A DNA stretch of 35,570 nt. It comes from an uncultured bacterium. Its GTDB lineage: Bacteria > Verrucomicrobiota > Kiritimatiellia > RFP12 > UBA1067. The position numbers and the translations under genes were made by a program. The notes under the pieces are model-generated. The model made no database searches. It saw only the letters and a list, made by a program, of their open reading frames with translations, and had not been told where the DNA came from. The first letter of the stretch is position 1. Each line of letters begins with the position of its first letter. This document shows positions 7,682-14,284 of this stretch, in pieces. The DNA lies in the NCBI GenBank assembly GCA_902779075.1, contig CACZAK010000020.1, positions 1-35,570 of the forward strand, given 5' to 3'.

Positions 7682-7795
7682 AATCGTAGGGAGATCGCCT
7701 TCCAATCGTAGGGAGGTGGCTTTCCAAACGTGGCTCATAATTCCCCTTGCCGTGGCTCATAAATCCCCCTCCATGTGGCTCAAAAATCCCCTCAT
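7682..7795. repeat. Two short tandem repeat arrays
   Basis: The first array holds two copies of a unit of about 24 bases containing AATCGTAGGGAG. The second holds three copies of a 22-base unit CGTGGCTCATAAATCCCCCT with small differences, at about 7729, 7751 and 7773. Any reading frame over them is short and repeat-derived, so I do not call a gene. Confidence 0.6.
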
Positions 7796-7801
7796 TGTAG
7801 T

Positions 7802-7937
7802 CATTCCGCGCCGTAATATCACCGACACACCTCATACCCGCTGCGGGACATGGCATGATAAGTTAAGTGCGGCATAACCCATTCGCACCACGCGCAAAAC
7901 TTTTCCAAAATCCCCGCTTGCGTTGGGCGAGGGAATG
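7802..7937. repeat. Diverged direct repeat block R-b, right of the rhuM region
   Basis: Diverged second copy of the block at 6381-6490, same orientation, with an extra segment in the middle. Its right end merges into the promoter of the structured RNA. The two copies bracket about 1.3 kb of accessory DNA. Confidence 0.4.
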
Positions 7938-7946
7938 TGGCATACT
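7918..7946 (+). promoter_or_regulatory. Sigma-70-type promoter of the structured RNA
   Basis: TTGCGT (7918-7923), a 17-base spacer and CATACT (7941-7946); TACTAT at 7943 is an alternative -10. The expected start is near 7953, just before the folded region. Confidence 0.5.
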
Positions 7947-7952
7947 ATTTCC

Positions 7953-8180
7953 GTCTTGCCCGTAAAAAGGCGAGATAACAGATTACCCGCGCGGGTCAGA
8001 CGGTGAGCAACCGTAATCGTCGCCGCGTTTGGGTAGCGTCACGAGAAAGACCTGAGAATCAGACTCGATGCAACGGCGCAAGGGAAGGACACTGCAGTCC
8101 ATGCAGTTCCGCCTCCTCTTTGTATCGTTGCAGGTTCTCTCAGGCACCTCTCGTGATGCATCGGGGAGGTGTTTTGTTTT
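7953..8180 (+). ncRNA. Strongly structured RNA of unknown family, possibly a leader or attenuator
   Basis: Nested long-range helices form one extended rod. GCGTCACGAGA (8036-8046) pairs with 8149-8159 (one G-U), CCTGAGA (8051-8057) with 8138-8144, and TGCAACG (8069-8075) with 8126-8132. The tip is CTGCA/TGCAG (8092-8096, 8102-8106) extended by GGAA/TTCC. A 4x4 internal loop and an asymmetric 11/3 loop separate the helices. The 5' part has separate small hairpins (CCCG-CGGG; ACGGT-ACCGT). A promoter precedes it and an intrinsic terminator ends it. The terminator's 5' arm (8145-8152) overlaps the 3' strand of the outer helix, so the two folds compete. It may be a free small RNA or a switch ahead of the gene at 8292. 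I recognise no known family. Confidence 0.6.
8145..8180 (+). terminator. Intrinsic terminator ending the structured RNA
   Basis: CACCTCTC (8145-8152) pairs with GGGAGGTG (8164-8171, one G-U) around an 11-base loop, followed by TTTTGTTTT. Confidence 0.7.
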
Positions 8181-8229
8181 CCCGCCGATTCCGATATCTG
8201 ACCAGAGAAGGGCAACTTTCTTAGGAAAC

Positions 8230-8301
8230 ATGGTTTTCTCTTGTTTCCTGCGCGGGAGTAAATCCATGAAGTGGCGCGGGGATGATTGGATATGGTTATG
8301 A
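8230..8301 (+). CDS. Possible 23-residue leader peptide
   Basis: A short frame starts at ATG 8230, six bases after AGGA, and reads MVFSCFLRGSKSM before ending WRGDDWIWL. Its stop codon overlaps, as ATGA, the in-frame ATG at 8298 of the next gene. The start lies in the loop of a hairpin (AGGAAACA 8223-8230 with TGTTTCCT 8242-8249). It could couple translation to the next gene. No homology is recognised, so it may be chance. Confidence 0.22.
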   Translation: MVFSCFLRGSKSMKWRGDDWIWL

Positions 8302-8861
8302 GTTCAATGATGGCTTGTTCTTTTCTGAACTGCTTACACGCCGAAGCACCTGTGATTACTGCTTTGGCGTCACTCGTTTCTATTGTTGTCGCATGCCATT
8401 CTGCAAAAAAATCAACACAGTGCGCAGAAGAGGCAAATAAAATTGCGAGGCAGTCACGCAATGTACCATACGCGACAATGATATGCGATATTCTGAATAC
8501 AGAAAGACTTGAGAGAATAAGTAGTTTTATTCAAGAGATATATGATCATACAAAGAACGATTGGTCTGTGCAGGGCTCTTCCGGTAGTGTTACAGCTTGC
8601 AGATTGGATGTTTATCTAGATAAAGGCTCAAGAGGTGGTATCATAAAAAGTAGTTTGGTGGAAGTCAATATGCTATGCCATTTGTTGTTAGAAGAAGATA
8701 TTCCCGAACTCTTTTTGAAATGTATAAAAACAAAAATAGACGTCTTCTTGTCAAATGAGATTGTTCGACAATATGTTGAGGCACATAGATCTGACTTTGC
8801 AAATCTCCTTAATGTTTATAAAACTGCTGAACAGGATTTGCTGAAATGTGATAAGGTTTGA
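8292..8861 (+). CDS. Hypothetical single-pass membrane protein
   Basis: About 189 residues, not recognised. An N-terminal hydrophobic helix (PVITALASLVSIVVACHSA) is followed by KKSTQCAEEANKIARQS, a charged linker, and then a mostly helical soluble domain. It is likely anchored in the inner membrane with the rest in the cytoplasm. The coding DNA is clearly more AT-rich than its surroundings, with codons such as ATA, AGA and TTA common, which suggests recent acquisition. Start choice is uncertain: ATG at 8292 has GGGGA about ten bases upstream, ATG 8298 could be coupled to a leader peptide, and a TTG at 8286 is in frame. The next gene begins about 60 bases downstream and shares the AT-rich character. 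Confidence 0.7.
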   Translation: MVMSSMMACSFLNCLHAEAPVITALASLVSIVVACHSAKKSTQCAEEANKIARQSRNVPYATMICDILNTERLERISSFIQEIYDHTKNDWSVQGSSGSVTACRLDVYLDKGSRGGIIKSSLVEVNMLCHLLLEEDIPELFLKCIKTKIDVFLSNEIVRQYVEAHRSDFANLLNVYKTAEQDLLKCDKV

Positions 8862-8919
8862 GTGATTCGGCAATCGAAAAATGAGAAGAACGTTGAAGTT
8901 GAGAAAGAGGAAAATGAAA

Positions 8920-11151
8920 ATGAATGCGAAGAAAAGGCAATTGGGTGGATTCTGTTTGGCCTTCATTTTTACAAGTCTTTCGTGGATTTCCATTGCGAAA
9001 GACTTTGGGGATTTGAGATTCACCCAAATAAGTAACACAAATCGGCCTGGTTATTACGGAGCACATGTAGATAGTAGCGTTTATGGCCGTTTGTCTTTGA
9101 AACCGGATAGTACGATAACAGGACAATTAATCATCTCAAATTATCTTGGGTCGACAACTACACCTATTAGTGGGAGTAGTCTAGCCTATTCAAATACCGA
9201 ATGGACATTCTATTACTGTGAAGAAATAGGAAGTTTTCAGAATCAAGCAAACTTGACATCTTTGTCTTTTGTTAATCTCAATACTCCGCATAGTTCGGAT
9301 ATATACAATTGTGTGGGTTATATTACGAATATTCTTGCAGAAGCATTTGTGAACTGTACATCTTTGACTAATGTTTACCTGCCTCCACAGATTACTGTTC
9401 TGGGTGCTAATTCCTTTTCAAATACACCAGCACTTGACAAGGTAACATTTAATGGGCCTCCGCCTGAAGGTGTCGCCCGAAGTCGCATATTCGCAAATCA
9501 TCCTACAAACATTATCATTAGGGTAGCCGGATACGAATCTGAATGGATGCAAGTATTTCGTGAATGTTCATTGGATTTGTATCCAACATTTGGATCGTTG
9601 ACAAATGAAAATAACATTGTTGAAGTAGGGGGTGCTCAGTCAATCGTGATCAAATGCGAAGATCCTGATGCTCGGATTTATTATACGCTTGATGGGAGTA
9701 TGCCAACGCGTGATAGCGTTGAATACACGAAGCGGTTTAGGATTACAGTAAACGAAAGAACAACCCTTAAAGCCGTCGCGATTATTGATGGATGGCCTGT
9801 AGATACAAACATTGTGAAGTCGGTGTCATTTGCCTTTGGGCAATGTGCGGATCCCGTGATCTCGCCCGCGGATGGGACTGAGTTCGCACATTCCAATCGG
9901 GTTGTGTCAATCAGGTGGAACAACGACGGCGTGCTGCGCTACACGTTGGACGGGAGTGAACCGACGGCGGAGAGCCCGGTTTACGAGGGGCCGTTTTTGG
10001 TCAGTGATTCGACCGTGGTGAAGGCAAAGGTGTTCAGTGACGATTTCTTTGACTCGGCAGTTGTGACGGCGAGCCTCACGCGGGTGTGGGAAGATGTGGC
10101 GACGCCAGTGATTGAGGTTACTACGCCGTTTGCGGGTTCAAAGGTGAAGGTTGTCATTTCAAGTGCGACAGAGGGGGCGGCCGTGCGTTACACGTTGGAC
10201 GGTAGCGAGCCGAACTCTTCTTCAACGCTGTACACGGGTGCGTTCAGCGTGTCGAATAGTTGTACGGTGAAGGCGTATGCGACAAAGGAGGACTATCTTG
10301 ATTCGGAAGTAGCGACACAGGATATTGAGAAGGTATGGAGTATCGGCGATACGATGGGCAAGCCGGACCACGGCTTTACAACGTACGGAAGTGGTGGATT
10401 TGGCTGGACGCGTGTGGTGGATGCGACGGCGCCGGATGGGGAGGCGATGAAGTCGGGTGCAATCACGCACAGCCAGCAGTCTGTCCTTGAGACGAAGGTG
10501 ATGGGGCCGGGAACCATGACCTTCTCGTGGCGGACCTCGTGCGAGGATTCGGGCGGGCAGTATGATTGGGATCATGCGGAGTTCGCCGTTGACGGCGCGG
10601 TGCTCTTGTGGCGCGACGGCATCAATTCGTGGACGAATGAGTCTGTTCGTATTGAGGGCGGCGGCGAGCATACGGTCACGTGGACTTACAAGAAGGATGA
10701 CGTGGAGAGCGACGGCGTGGACGTTGCGTATGTCGCCGGTTACGGTTGGGCGTCGGACTACACCGAGACGCAGACAACGGAAGTGCCAGTGCCGTATGCG
10801 TGGTTGACGGCCCACGATCCTGGCGTGGTGGATGAATACGATGCCTATGAGACGTCAGCAAAGGCGACTGCTGTGAATGGCTACAAAACATGGGAGTGTT
10901 ATGTTTTGGGGTTGGATCCACAGGGGGTAGAGGCCTTCAGGATCACCACATTCCAGATGAAGGCGGATGGCACGCCGGATTTGGAGAATATCATGGTCGA
11001 TCCGCCGAAGGCGCAGTGGAACGTGCCGGGTGCGCGGGCTGTTGTGAAGGGTGCGGCGACGCTGGATGGCGAGTGGAAGACGGTTGAAGAGGCGACAGCG
11101 GCGGAGAAGGCGGCGATGCGGTTCTTCAAGGTGGTGGTGGAGGTGCCGTAG
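8920..11151 (+). CDS. Secreted surface protein: BspA-type LRR, three chitobiase-C-terminal-like repeats, C-terminal domain
   Basis: About 743 residues, exported by a signal peptide (GGFCLAFIFTSLSWISIA). Residues about 90-200 look like BspA-type leucine-rich repeats (NLTSLSFVNL, LAEAFVNCTSLTNVYLP). Three repeats follow with the CHB_HEX_C motif, IYYTLDGSMPT, LRYTLDGSEPT and VRYTLDGSEPN, each about 85 residues. Then comes a beta-rich domain (GPGTMTFSWRTSCED, FAVDGAVLLW) and a C-terminal block (PYAWLTAHDPG, YKTWECYVLGLDP, AAMRFFKVVVEVP) that I associate with surface proteins of this group. The start with best spacing to AAAGAGG is 8920; 8914 and 8881 are alternatives. The DNA is AT-rich up to about 9840 and GC-rich after it, so the gene appears chimeric. 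A near-copy of its last 100 bases lies at 12066. Confidence 0.8.
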   Translation: MNAKKRQLGGFCLAFIFTSLSWISIAKDFGDLRFTQISNTNRPGYYGAHVDSSVYGRLSLKPDSTITGQLIISNYLGSTTTPISGSSLAYSNTEWTFYYCEEIGSFQNQANLTSLSFVNLNTPHSSDIYNCVGYITNILAEAFVNCTSLTNVYLPPQITVLGANSFSNTPALDKVTFNGPPPEGVARSRIFANHPTNIIIRVAGYESEWMQVFRECSLDLYPTFGSLTNENNIVEVGGAQSIVIKCEDPDARIYYTLDGSMPTRDSVEYTKRFRITVNERTTLKAVAIIDGWPVDTNIVKSVSFAFGQCADPVISPADGTEFAHSNRVVSIRWNNDGVLRYTLDGSEPTAESPVYEGPFLVSDSTVVKAKVFSDDFFDSAVVTASLTRVWEDVATPVIEVTTPFAGSKVKVVISSATEGAAVRYTLDGSEPNSSSTLYTGAFSVSNSCTVKAYATKEDYLDSEVATQDIEKVWSIGDTMGKPDHGFTTYGSGGFGWTRVVDATAPDGEAMKSGAITHSQQSVLETKVMGPGTMTFSWRTSCEDSGGQYDWDHAEFAVDGAVLLWRDGINSWTNESVRIEGGGEHTVTWTYKKDDVESDGVDVAYVAGYGWASDYTETQTTEVPVPYAWLTAHDPGVVDEYDAYETSAKATAVNGYKTWECYVLGLDPQGVEAFRITTFQMKADGTPDLENIMVDPPKAQWNVPGARAVVKGAATLDGEWKTVEEATAAEKAAMRFFKVVVEVP

Positions 11152-11189
11152 GGGGGCGGGACGTATGACCCTACCAAGGTGGTGGCGTG

Positions 11190-11627
11190 TCAATCAAAAG
11201 GATTGTTCAAGATATGGAAACCGAGGTCGGCGAAATCTCGCGTGTTGCGCGTGTGGAATTCATCAACGCCCCAATACTTGAGTGTTTCCGCAAGGCGGAC
11301 ATCATGTATGCGTCGTCTGGCAAAATTTTTTGATGCTGCACGTCGCCAGACGGCGTTCATGACATCTGGCGCAGCTGGAATGTCAATTATCGTCCAAACT
11401 GGATTGCACCGATAGGCAGAAATCACAGCCACTGCCTCTGACGCCGATAACGGATGCTTTTGCACAACCGGATTCCGCAGAAGACAATACAATTCTACAA
11501 GAGGCTGTTCCGAAATTACGAAATTCGAATCATCGACGTGCGCTTCGATAAATGCGCGCGCCTCGGCGTGTTTTGCATCGTCAGGGTTTGACGCCGCGAA
11601 AAGAACGTTTGTGTCGCATGAGACCAT
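11190..11627 (-). CDS. vapC: PIN-domain toxin ribonuclease (VapC-like)
   Basis: This 145-residue protein has the PIN fold pattern: CDTNVLFAA near the N-terminus (Asp5), E45 in QPLVELYCLL, Asp109 in RRIHDVRLAETL, and Asp131 in RNTRDFADLGFHILNNPF. These acidic residues would bind Mg2+ for RNA cleavage. It follows the antitoxin gene by 15 bases. It converges on the surface protein gene ending at 11151, leaving 38 bases between the two stops. Confidence 0.88.
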   Translation of the reverse strand: MVSCDTNVLFAASNPDDAKHAEARAFIEAHVDDSNFVISEQPLVELYCLLRNPVVQKHPLSASEAVAVISAYRCNPVWTIIDIPAAPDVMNAVWRRAASKNFARRRIHDVRLAETLKYWGVDEFHTRNTRDFADLGFHILNNPFD

Positions 11628-11642
11628 CTGACAGCCTCCCCT

Positions 11643-11897
11643 TTACTCGTCGCGGTTCTCATAAATCCGCGCGCGCCAGTCCTCGTGAGTGAACGGGTCG
11701 TCGACAAGCCCTGTTGAGCGACATACTGGAATCGTCCAGCGTTTGGGGGCTTTGGCGGCGTCAGCGGCGGCGTGGACATTTATGAAGAGCTCCAATGCAT
11801 TGCGGAATACATCCGCAATGCTTGTCTCACGGATTTCAGCATATCTGCGGATGCGTCCGAATAGGGCATCTGGAATCTGTACTTGGGTGCGTATCAT
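11643..11897 (-). CDS. vapB: Ribbon-helix-helix antitoxin (VapB/CopG-like)
   Basis: 84 residues. The N-terminus RTQVQIPDALFGRIRRYAE followed by ETSIADVFRNALELFI is a CopG/RHH DNA-binding fold. The C-terminal tail (DDPFTHEDWRARIYENRDE) would wrap the VapC toxin. A near-consensus promoter sits so close that transcription should begin at or one base before the ATG, so the mRNA is probably leaderless. An inverted ATGGTG...CACCAT over the -10 box and start codon is a likely autoregulatory operator. Confidence 0.85.
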   Translation of the reverse strand: MIRTQVQIPDALFGRIRRYAEIRETSIADVFRNALELFINVHAAADAAKAPKRWTIPVCRSTGLVDDPFTHEDWRARIYENRDE

Positions 11898-11904
11898 GGT
11901 GATG

Positions 11905-11933
11905 ATTATACACCATCATCATTTTGACGTCAA
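11905..11933 (-). promoter_or_regulatory. vapBC promoter and operator
   Basis: On the minus strand: TTGACG, a 17-base spacer and TATAAT, ending seven bases before the vapB ATG. ATGGTG and CACCAT flank the -10 region as an inverted repeat that would be occluded by the RHH antitoxin. Confidence 0.75.
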
Positions 11934-11990
11934 TAGGGCCACGAATCTTTTTGTTGAATTGTTGAATGGGGTGGATTGCGCATTGTGTCC

Positions 11991-12194
11991 ATCGAGATTG
12001 TTGATGGAGTGCCGAAGGTGTAGTGGGAACCGAAGGTGAACCGTTGGACGGGCATGGAAATACAGGCCGTGCTGAAGGGCGCGGCGACGTTGGATGGTGA
12101 GTGGAAGGCGGTTGAAGGGGCGACGGCGGCGGAGAAGGCGGCGATGCGGTTCTTCAAGGTGGTGGTGAAAGACGGGGCGTCCCTGCCACGTTGA
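11991..12194 (+). pseudogene. Remnant of a second surface-protein gene (3' end only)
   Basis: In frame it reads IEIVDGVPKV, a TAG stop at 12021, WEPKVNRWTG, then GAATLDGEWKAVEGATAAEK and AAMRFFKVVVK, ending at TGA 12192. Bases 12066-12168 nearly match the last 100 coding bases of the surface protein ending at 11151. The upstream part differs, so it derives from a paralog rather than a simple copy. Its end overlaps, on the other strand, the last codons of pdxT. Confidence 0.75.
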
Positions 12195-12729
12195 GTTCGG
12201 GGTGCCAGGTGAAGGCAGTGATGTTGTGCCAGCGGACGGCCGTGGGTGCGCCGTCAAAGGTTGAAAGCACTTCGACCTGCGGCGCGACTTCGGTGATGGC
12301 CGGTGCGCGGATGAACGTCATCGGAACATTCGGTTCCCCGTCGAACGTGCCGACCGTCCTGAAGCTTCCGAGCTGGCGTCCGTAGGCGTTGCGCCGCACG
12401 GTGATGGGCAGAACGCCGAACCACTGTTCGGGCCGTGTGTCGGTACGGCTGCCGGGATCATCGATCTTCTCCGCGAGGAGGATTAGCCCCGCGCAGACGG
12501 CAAATACGGGAAGCCCGCCGTCGATACGCTCCTTCAGTGGCATGAACATTCCGAGGTCCTTCAGCAGCTTGCCCTGTACGGTCGATTCGCCGCCGGGAAG
12601 CGCCAGCAGATCCATGCCGCGCTCCAAATCCGAACGTTGCCGGATCTCGAACGTCTCCGCACCCTGCGCGCGCCAGTACGCAGCCATCTCGGCAAACGCA
12701 CCTTGAACAGATAACACTCCAATTCTCAT
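12154..12729 (-). CDS. pdxT: Pyridoxal 5'-phosphate synthase glutaminase subunit, altered C-terminus
   Basis: 191 residues. PdxT hydrolyses glutamine and passes ammonia to PdxS. The class I amidotransferase triad is present: Cys79 (FAVCAGLILLA), His176 and Glu178 (TWHPEL). LLALPGGESTVQGKLL is the family signature and RAPAI the Arg-containing block. After HPEL, family members normally continue for about 15-20 residues; here the protein ends NVAGTPRLSPPP. The last codons are the reverse complement of the surface-protein remnant, so a rearrangement replaced the natural end. The active site is intact, but function is uncertain. It lies 219 bases after pdxS. Confidence 0.92.
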   Translation of the reverse strand: MRIGVLSVQGAFAEMAAYWRAQGAETFEIRQRSDLERGMDLLALPGGESTVQGKLLKDLGMFMPLKERIDGGLPVFAVCAGLILLAEKIDDPGSRTDTRPEQWFGVLPITVRRNAYGRQLGSFRTVGTFDGEPNVPMTFIRAPAITEVAPQVEVLSTFDGAPTAVRWHNITAFTWHPELNVAGTPRLSPPP

Positions 12730-12776
12730 TTTGTCGCTTTGTCCATAACTTTAATCTACTAGCCTCTTTTGGATTG

Positions 12777-12844
12777 TCCATGTAGAACATGCATAACATC
12801 TAAATCATCTGTATGTTTTGCATGTTCTACCTGTTCTACATGGA
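12777..12844. repeat. Palindromic repeat between pdxS and pdxT
   Basis: TCCATGTAGAAC (12777-12788) is the exact inverse complement of 12833-12844, with nested CATGCA/TGCATG inside. The arms are built from the same TGTAGAAC/GTTCTACA unit found in repeats R2 and R5 inside purF. Confidence 0.75.
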
Positions 12845-12948
12845 TAAACCCTCCTCAGAGGCTTTTAAATTAGGTCTTTTCGGATATGGAATGACTTGCC
12901 ATTTGTGATTTGTGGACAATTGTGGCAATTGCGATTTGAGAACAATCC

Positions 12949-13833
12949 TTACTTCCCGCGCTCTTCCATGATGGTCTCGATTTCTTCGGCGTTGATGCCG
13001 ACCATCGCGGGGCCGAGGTTCTCGGAGAGCTTCGCAAGTAGTTTCGCATCCTGCCAGTTGGTGACGGCCTGCACGATGGCCGCCGCGCGTTTCGCAGGAT
13101 CGCCGCTCTTGAAGATGCCGCTTCCCACGAATACGCCTTCCGCGCCTAGTTCCATCATAAGCGCGGCATCGGCGGGTGTGGCGACGCCTCCCGCCGCGAA
13201 GTTCACGACGGGCAGCTTGCCGTTGTCGTGGACGAACTTCACGAGATCGAGCGGCGCGGCGAGTTCCTTCGCCGCTTCGTACAGCTCGTCCTCACGGAGC
13301 GACACGACGCGGCGGATCTCGCTCTGCATCTTGCGCATGTGCCTAACGGCTTGCACCACGTCGCCCGTGCCGGGTTCGCCTTTTGTGCGGATCATGGTCG
13401 CACCCTCTCCTATACGACGCAAGGCCTCGCCGAGATCGCGCGCACCGCAGACGAACGGCACGGAGAACTTCGTTTTGTCGATGTGGCGCACGTCGTCAGC
13501 GGGCGAAAGCACCTCTGATTCGTCGATGTAGTCGATTTCGATAGCCTCCAAGATCCGCGCCTCGGCGATATGTCCGATGCGGCACTTCGCCATGACTGGG
13601 ATCGAGACCGCCGCCTGAATCCCCTTGATCATCGCGGGGTCGCTCATGCGCGAGACGCCACCAGCCGCGCGAATGTCGGCGGGAATGCGCTCAAGCGCCA
13701 TGACGGCACACGCGCCCGCCGCCTCGGCGATCTTCGCCTGCTCGGGCGTTGTCACGTCCATGATCACGCCGCCCTTGAGCATCTGCGCAAGGTTGCGGTT
13801 TAATTCCTGTCTGTCGGGTTGTTCTTCGTTCAT
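12949..13833 (-). CDS. pdxS: Pyridoxal 5'-phosphate synthase lyase subunit
   Basis: This 294-residue protein matches PdxS along its length. PdxS builds PLP from ribose 5-phosphate, glyceraldehyde 3-phosphate and ammonia from PdxT in a 12+12 complex. Visible features are LKGGVIMDV (Asp26), [10 protein letters not shown], the Schiff-base lysine in [10 protein letters not shown] (Lys83), [12 protein letters not shown] (Lys151) and [20 protein letters not shown]. Start ATG at 13833 follows GAGGAGA. pdxT lies downstream on the same strand, separated by a palindrome. A TATAAT box is present 35-40 bases upstream of the start. Confidence 0.97.
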   Translation of the reverse strand: MNEEQPDRQELNRNLAQMLKGGVIMDVTTPEQAKIAEAAGACAVMALERIPADIRAAGGVSRMSDPAMIKGIQAAVSIPVMAKCRIGHIAEARILEAIEIDYIDESEVLSPADDVRHIDKTKFSVPFVCGARDLGEALRRIGEGATMIRTKGEPGTGDVVQAVRHMRKMQSEIRRVVSLREDELYEAAKELAAPLDLVKFVHDNGKLPVVNFAAGGVATPADAALMMELGAEGVFVGSGIFKSGDPAKRAAAIVQAVTNWQDAKLLAKLSENLGPAMVGINAEEIETIMEERGK

Positions 13834-13867
13834 TGCCGAAATCTCCTCATTGGTGTCGGTGGCGAAT

Positions 13868-13873
13868 ATTATA
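13868..13873 (-). promoter_or_regulatory. -10 box of pdxS
   Basis: TATAAT on the minus strand, 35-40 bases upstream of the pdxS ATG. The -35 region is weak. Confidence 0.4.
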
Positions 13874-13981
13874 TGGTATACGCTGCGGCAAAGGGTAATT
13901 GGAATTTCCCCCTGTTATCTGATAGGCAAAACCTATATCGCCCATCGCCCAGACCTTACGAGGTAATTGCAAAACCCCTCT

Positions 13982-14082
13982 TTGCTTTCGCTACTGGGAG
14001 ATTAGGAGATTCGGAGATTTGGAGGAGGTTATAAAGATTCTCCAAGCCTCCTAAACTCCAAAACTCCTAGCAGCGAAAGCAA
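13982..14082. repeat. Palindrome with GGAGATT-type arms upstream of glnN
   Basis: TTGCTTTCGCT (13982-13992) is the exact inverse complement of 14072-14082. Inside, the left arm repeats GGAGATT/GGAGG units and the right arm CCTCC/CTCC units. The rest of the 13834-14284 gap holds no gene, only the glnN promoter and a short CATCTAC tandem at 14199-14218. Confidence 0.75.
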
Positions 14083-14227
14083 CTAAGAGAAGTCGCAAGG
14101 AAGTTATAGGCAAGTACATGCGTTATATGCATGGATGTGTAAGGAGTGTGAAAAAGTTTTTACACGGTATGTAAGGGCTTGGGGCTTTTATTGCCATCTA
14201 CCATCTACCAACTACCAATTTTGCGCG

Positions 14228-14244
14228 TTGGCACGGTGTGTGCT
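14228..14244 (+). promoter_or_regulatory. Sigma-54 (-24/-12) promoter of glnN
   Basis: TTGGCACGGTGTGTGCT has the GG-N10-GC spacing of RpoN promoters and matches the glnB promoter at 14 of 17 positions. Transcription would start near 14255, 30 bases before the ATG. Confidence 0.8.
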
Positions 14245-14284
14245 AGACGATTTGCGGGCAAAGTCCCGGAAAGGAAAACGCAAC

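Noticed and set aside
7370..7738. A 122-codon minus-strand frame over the palindrome and tandem repeats
   Set aside because: It is made of repeat units and low-complexity DNA, with no ribosome binding site or known domain.
7682..7795. Possible CRISPR array
   Set aside because: Only two or three degenerate units, with no unique spacers between them and no cas genes.
8047..8090. Resemblance to a TPP riboswitch (ACCTGA...ATGC...GCG..AGGGAAGG)
   Set aside because: The expected 5' half is missing, and the same bases are paired in long nested helices that do not fit the TPP fold.
14135..14284. 50-residue N-terminal extension of glutamine synthetase
   Set aside because: It spans the sigma-54 promoter and a tandem repeat. 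The conserved protein starts at 14285 behind a good ribosome binding site.
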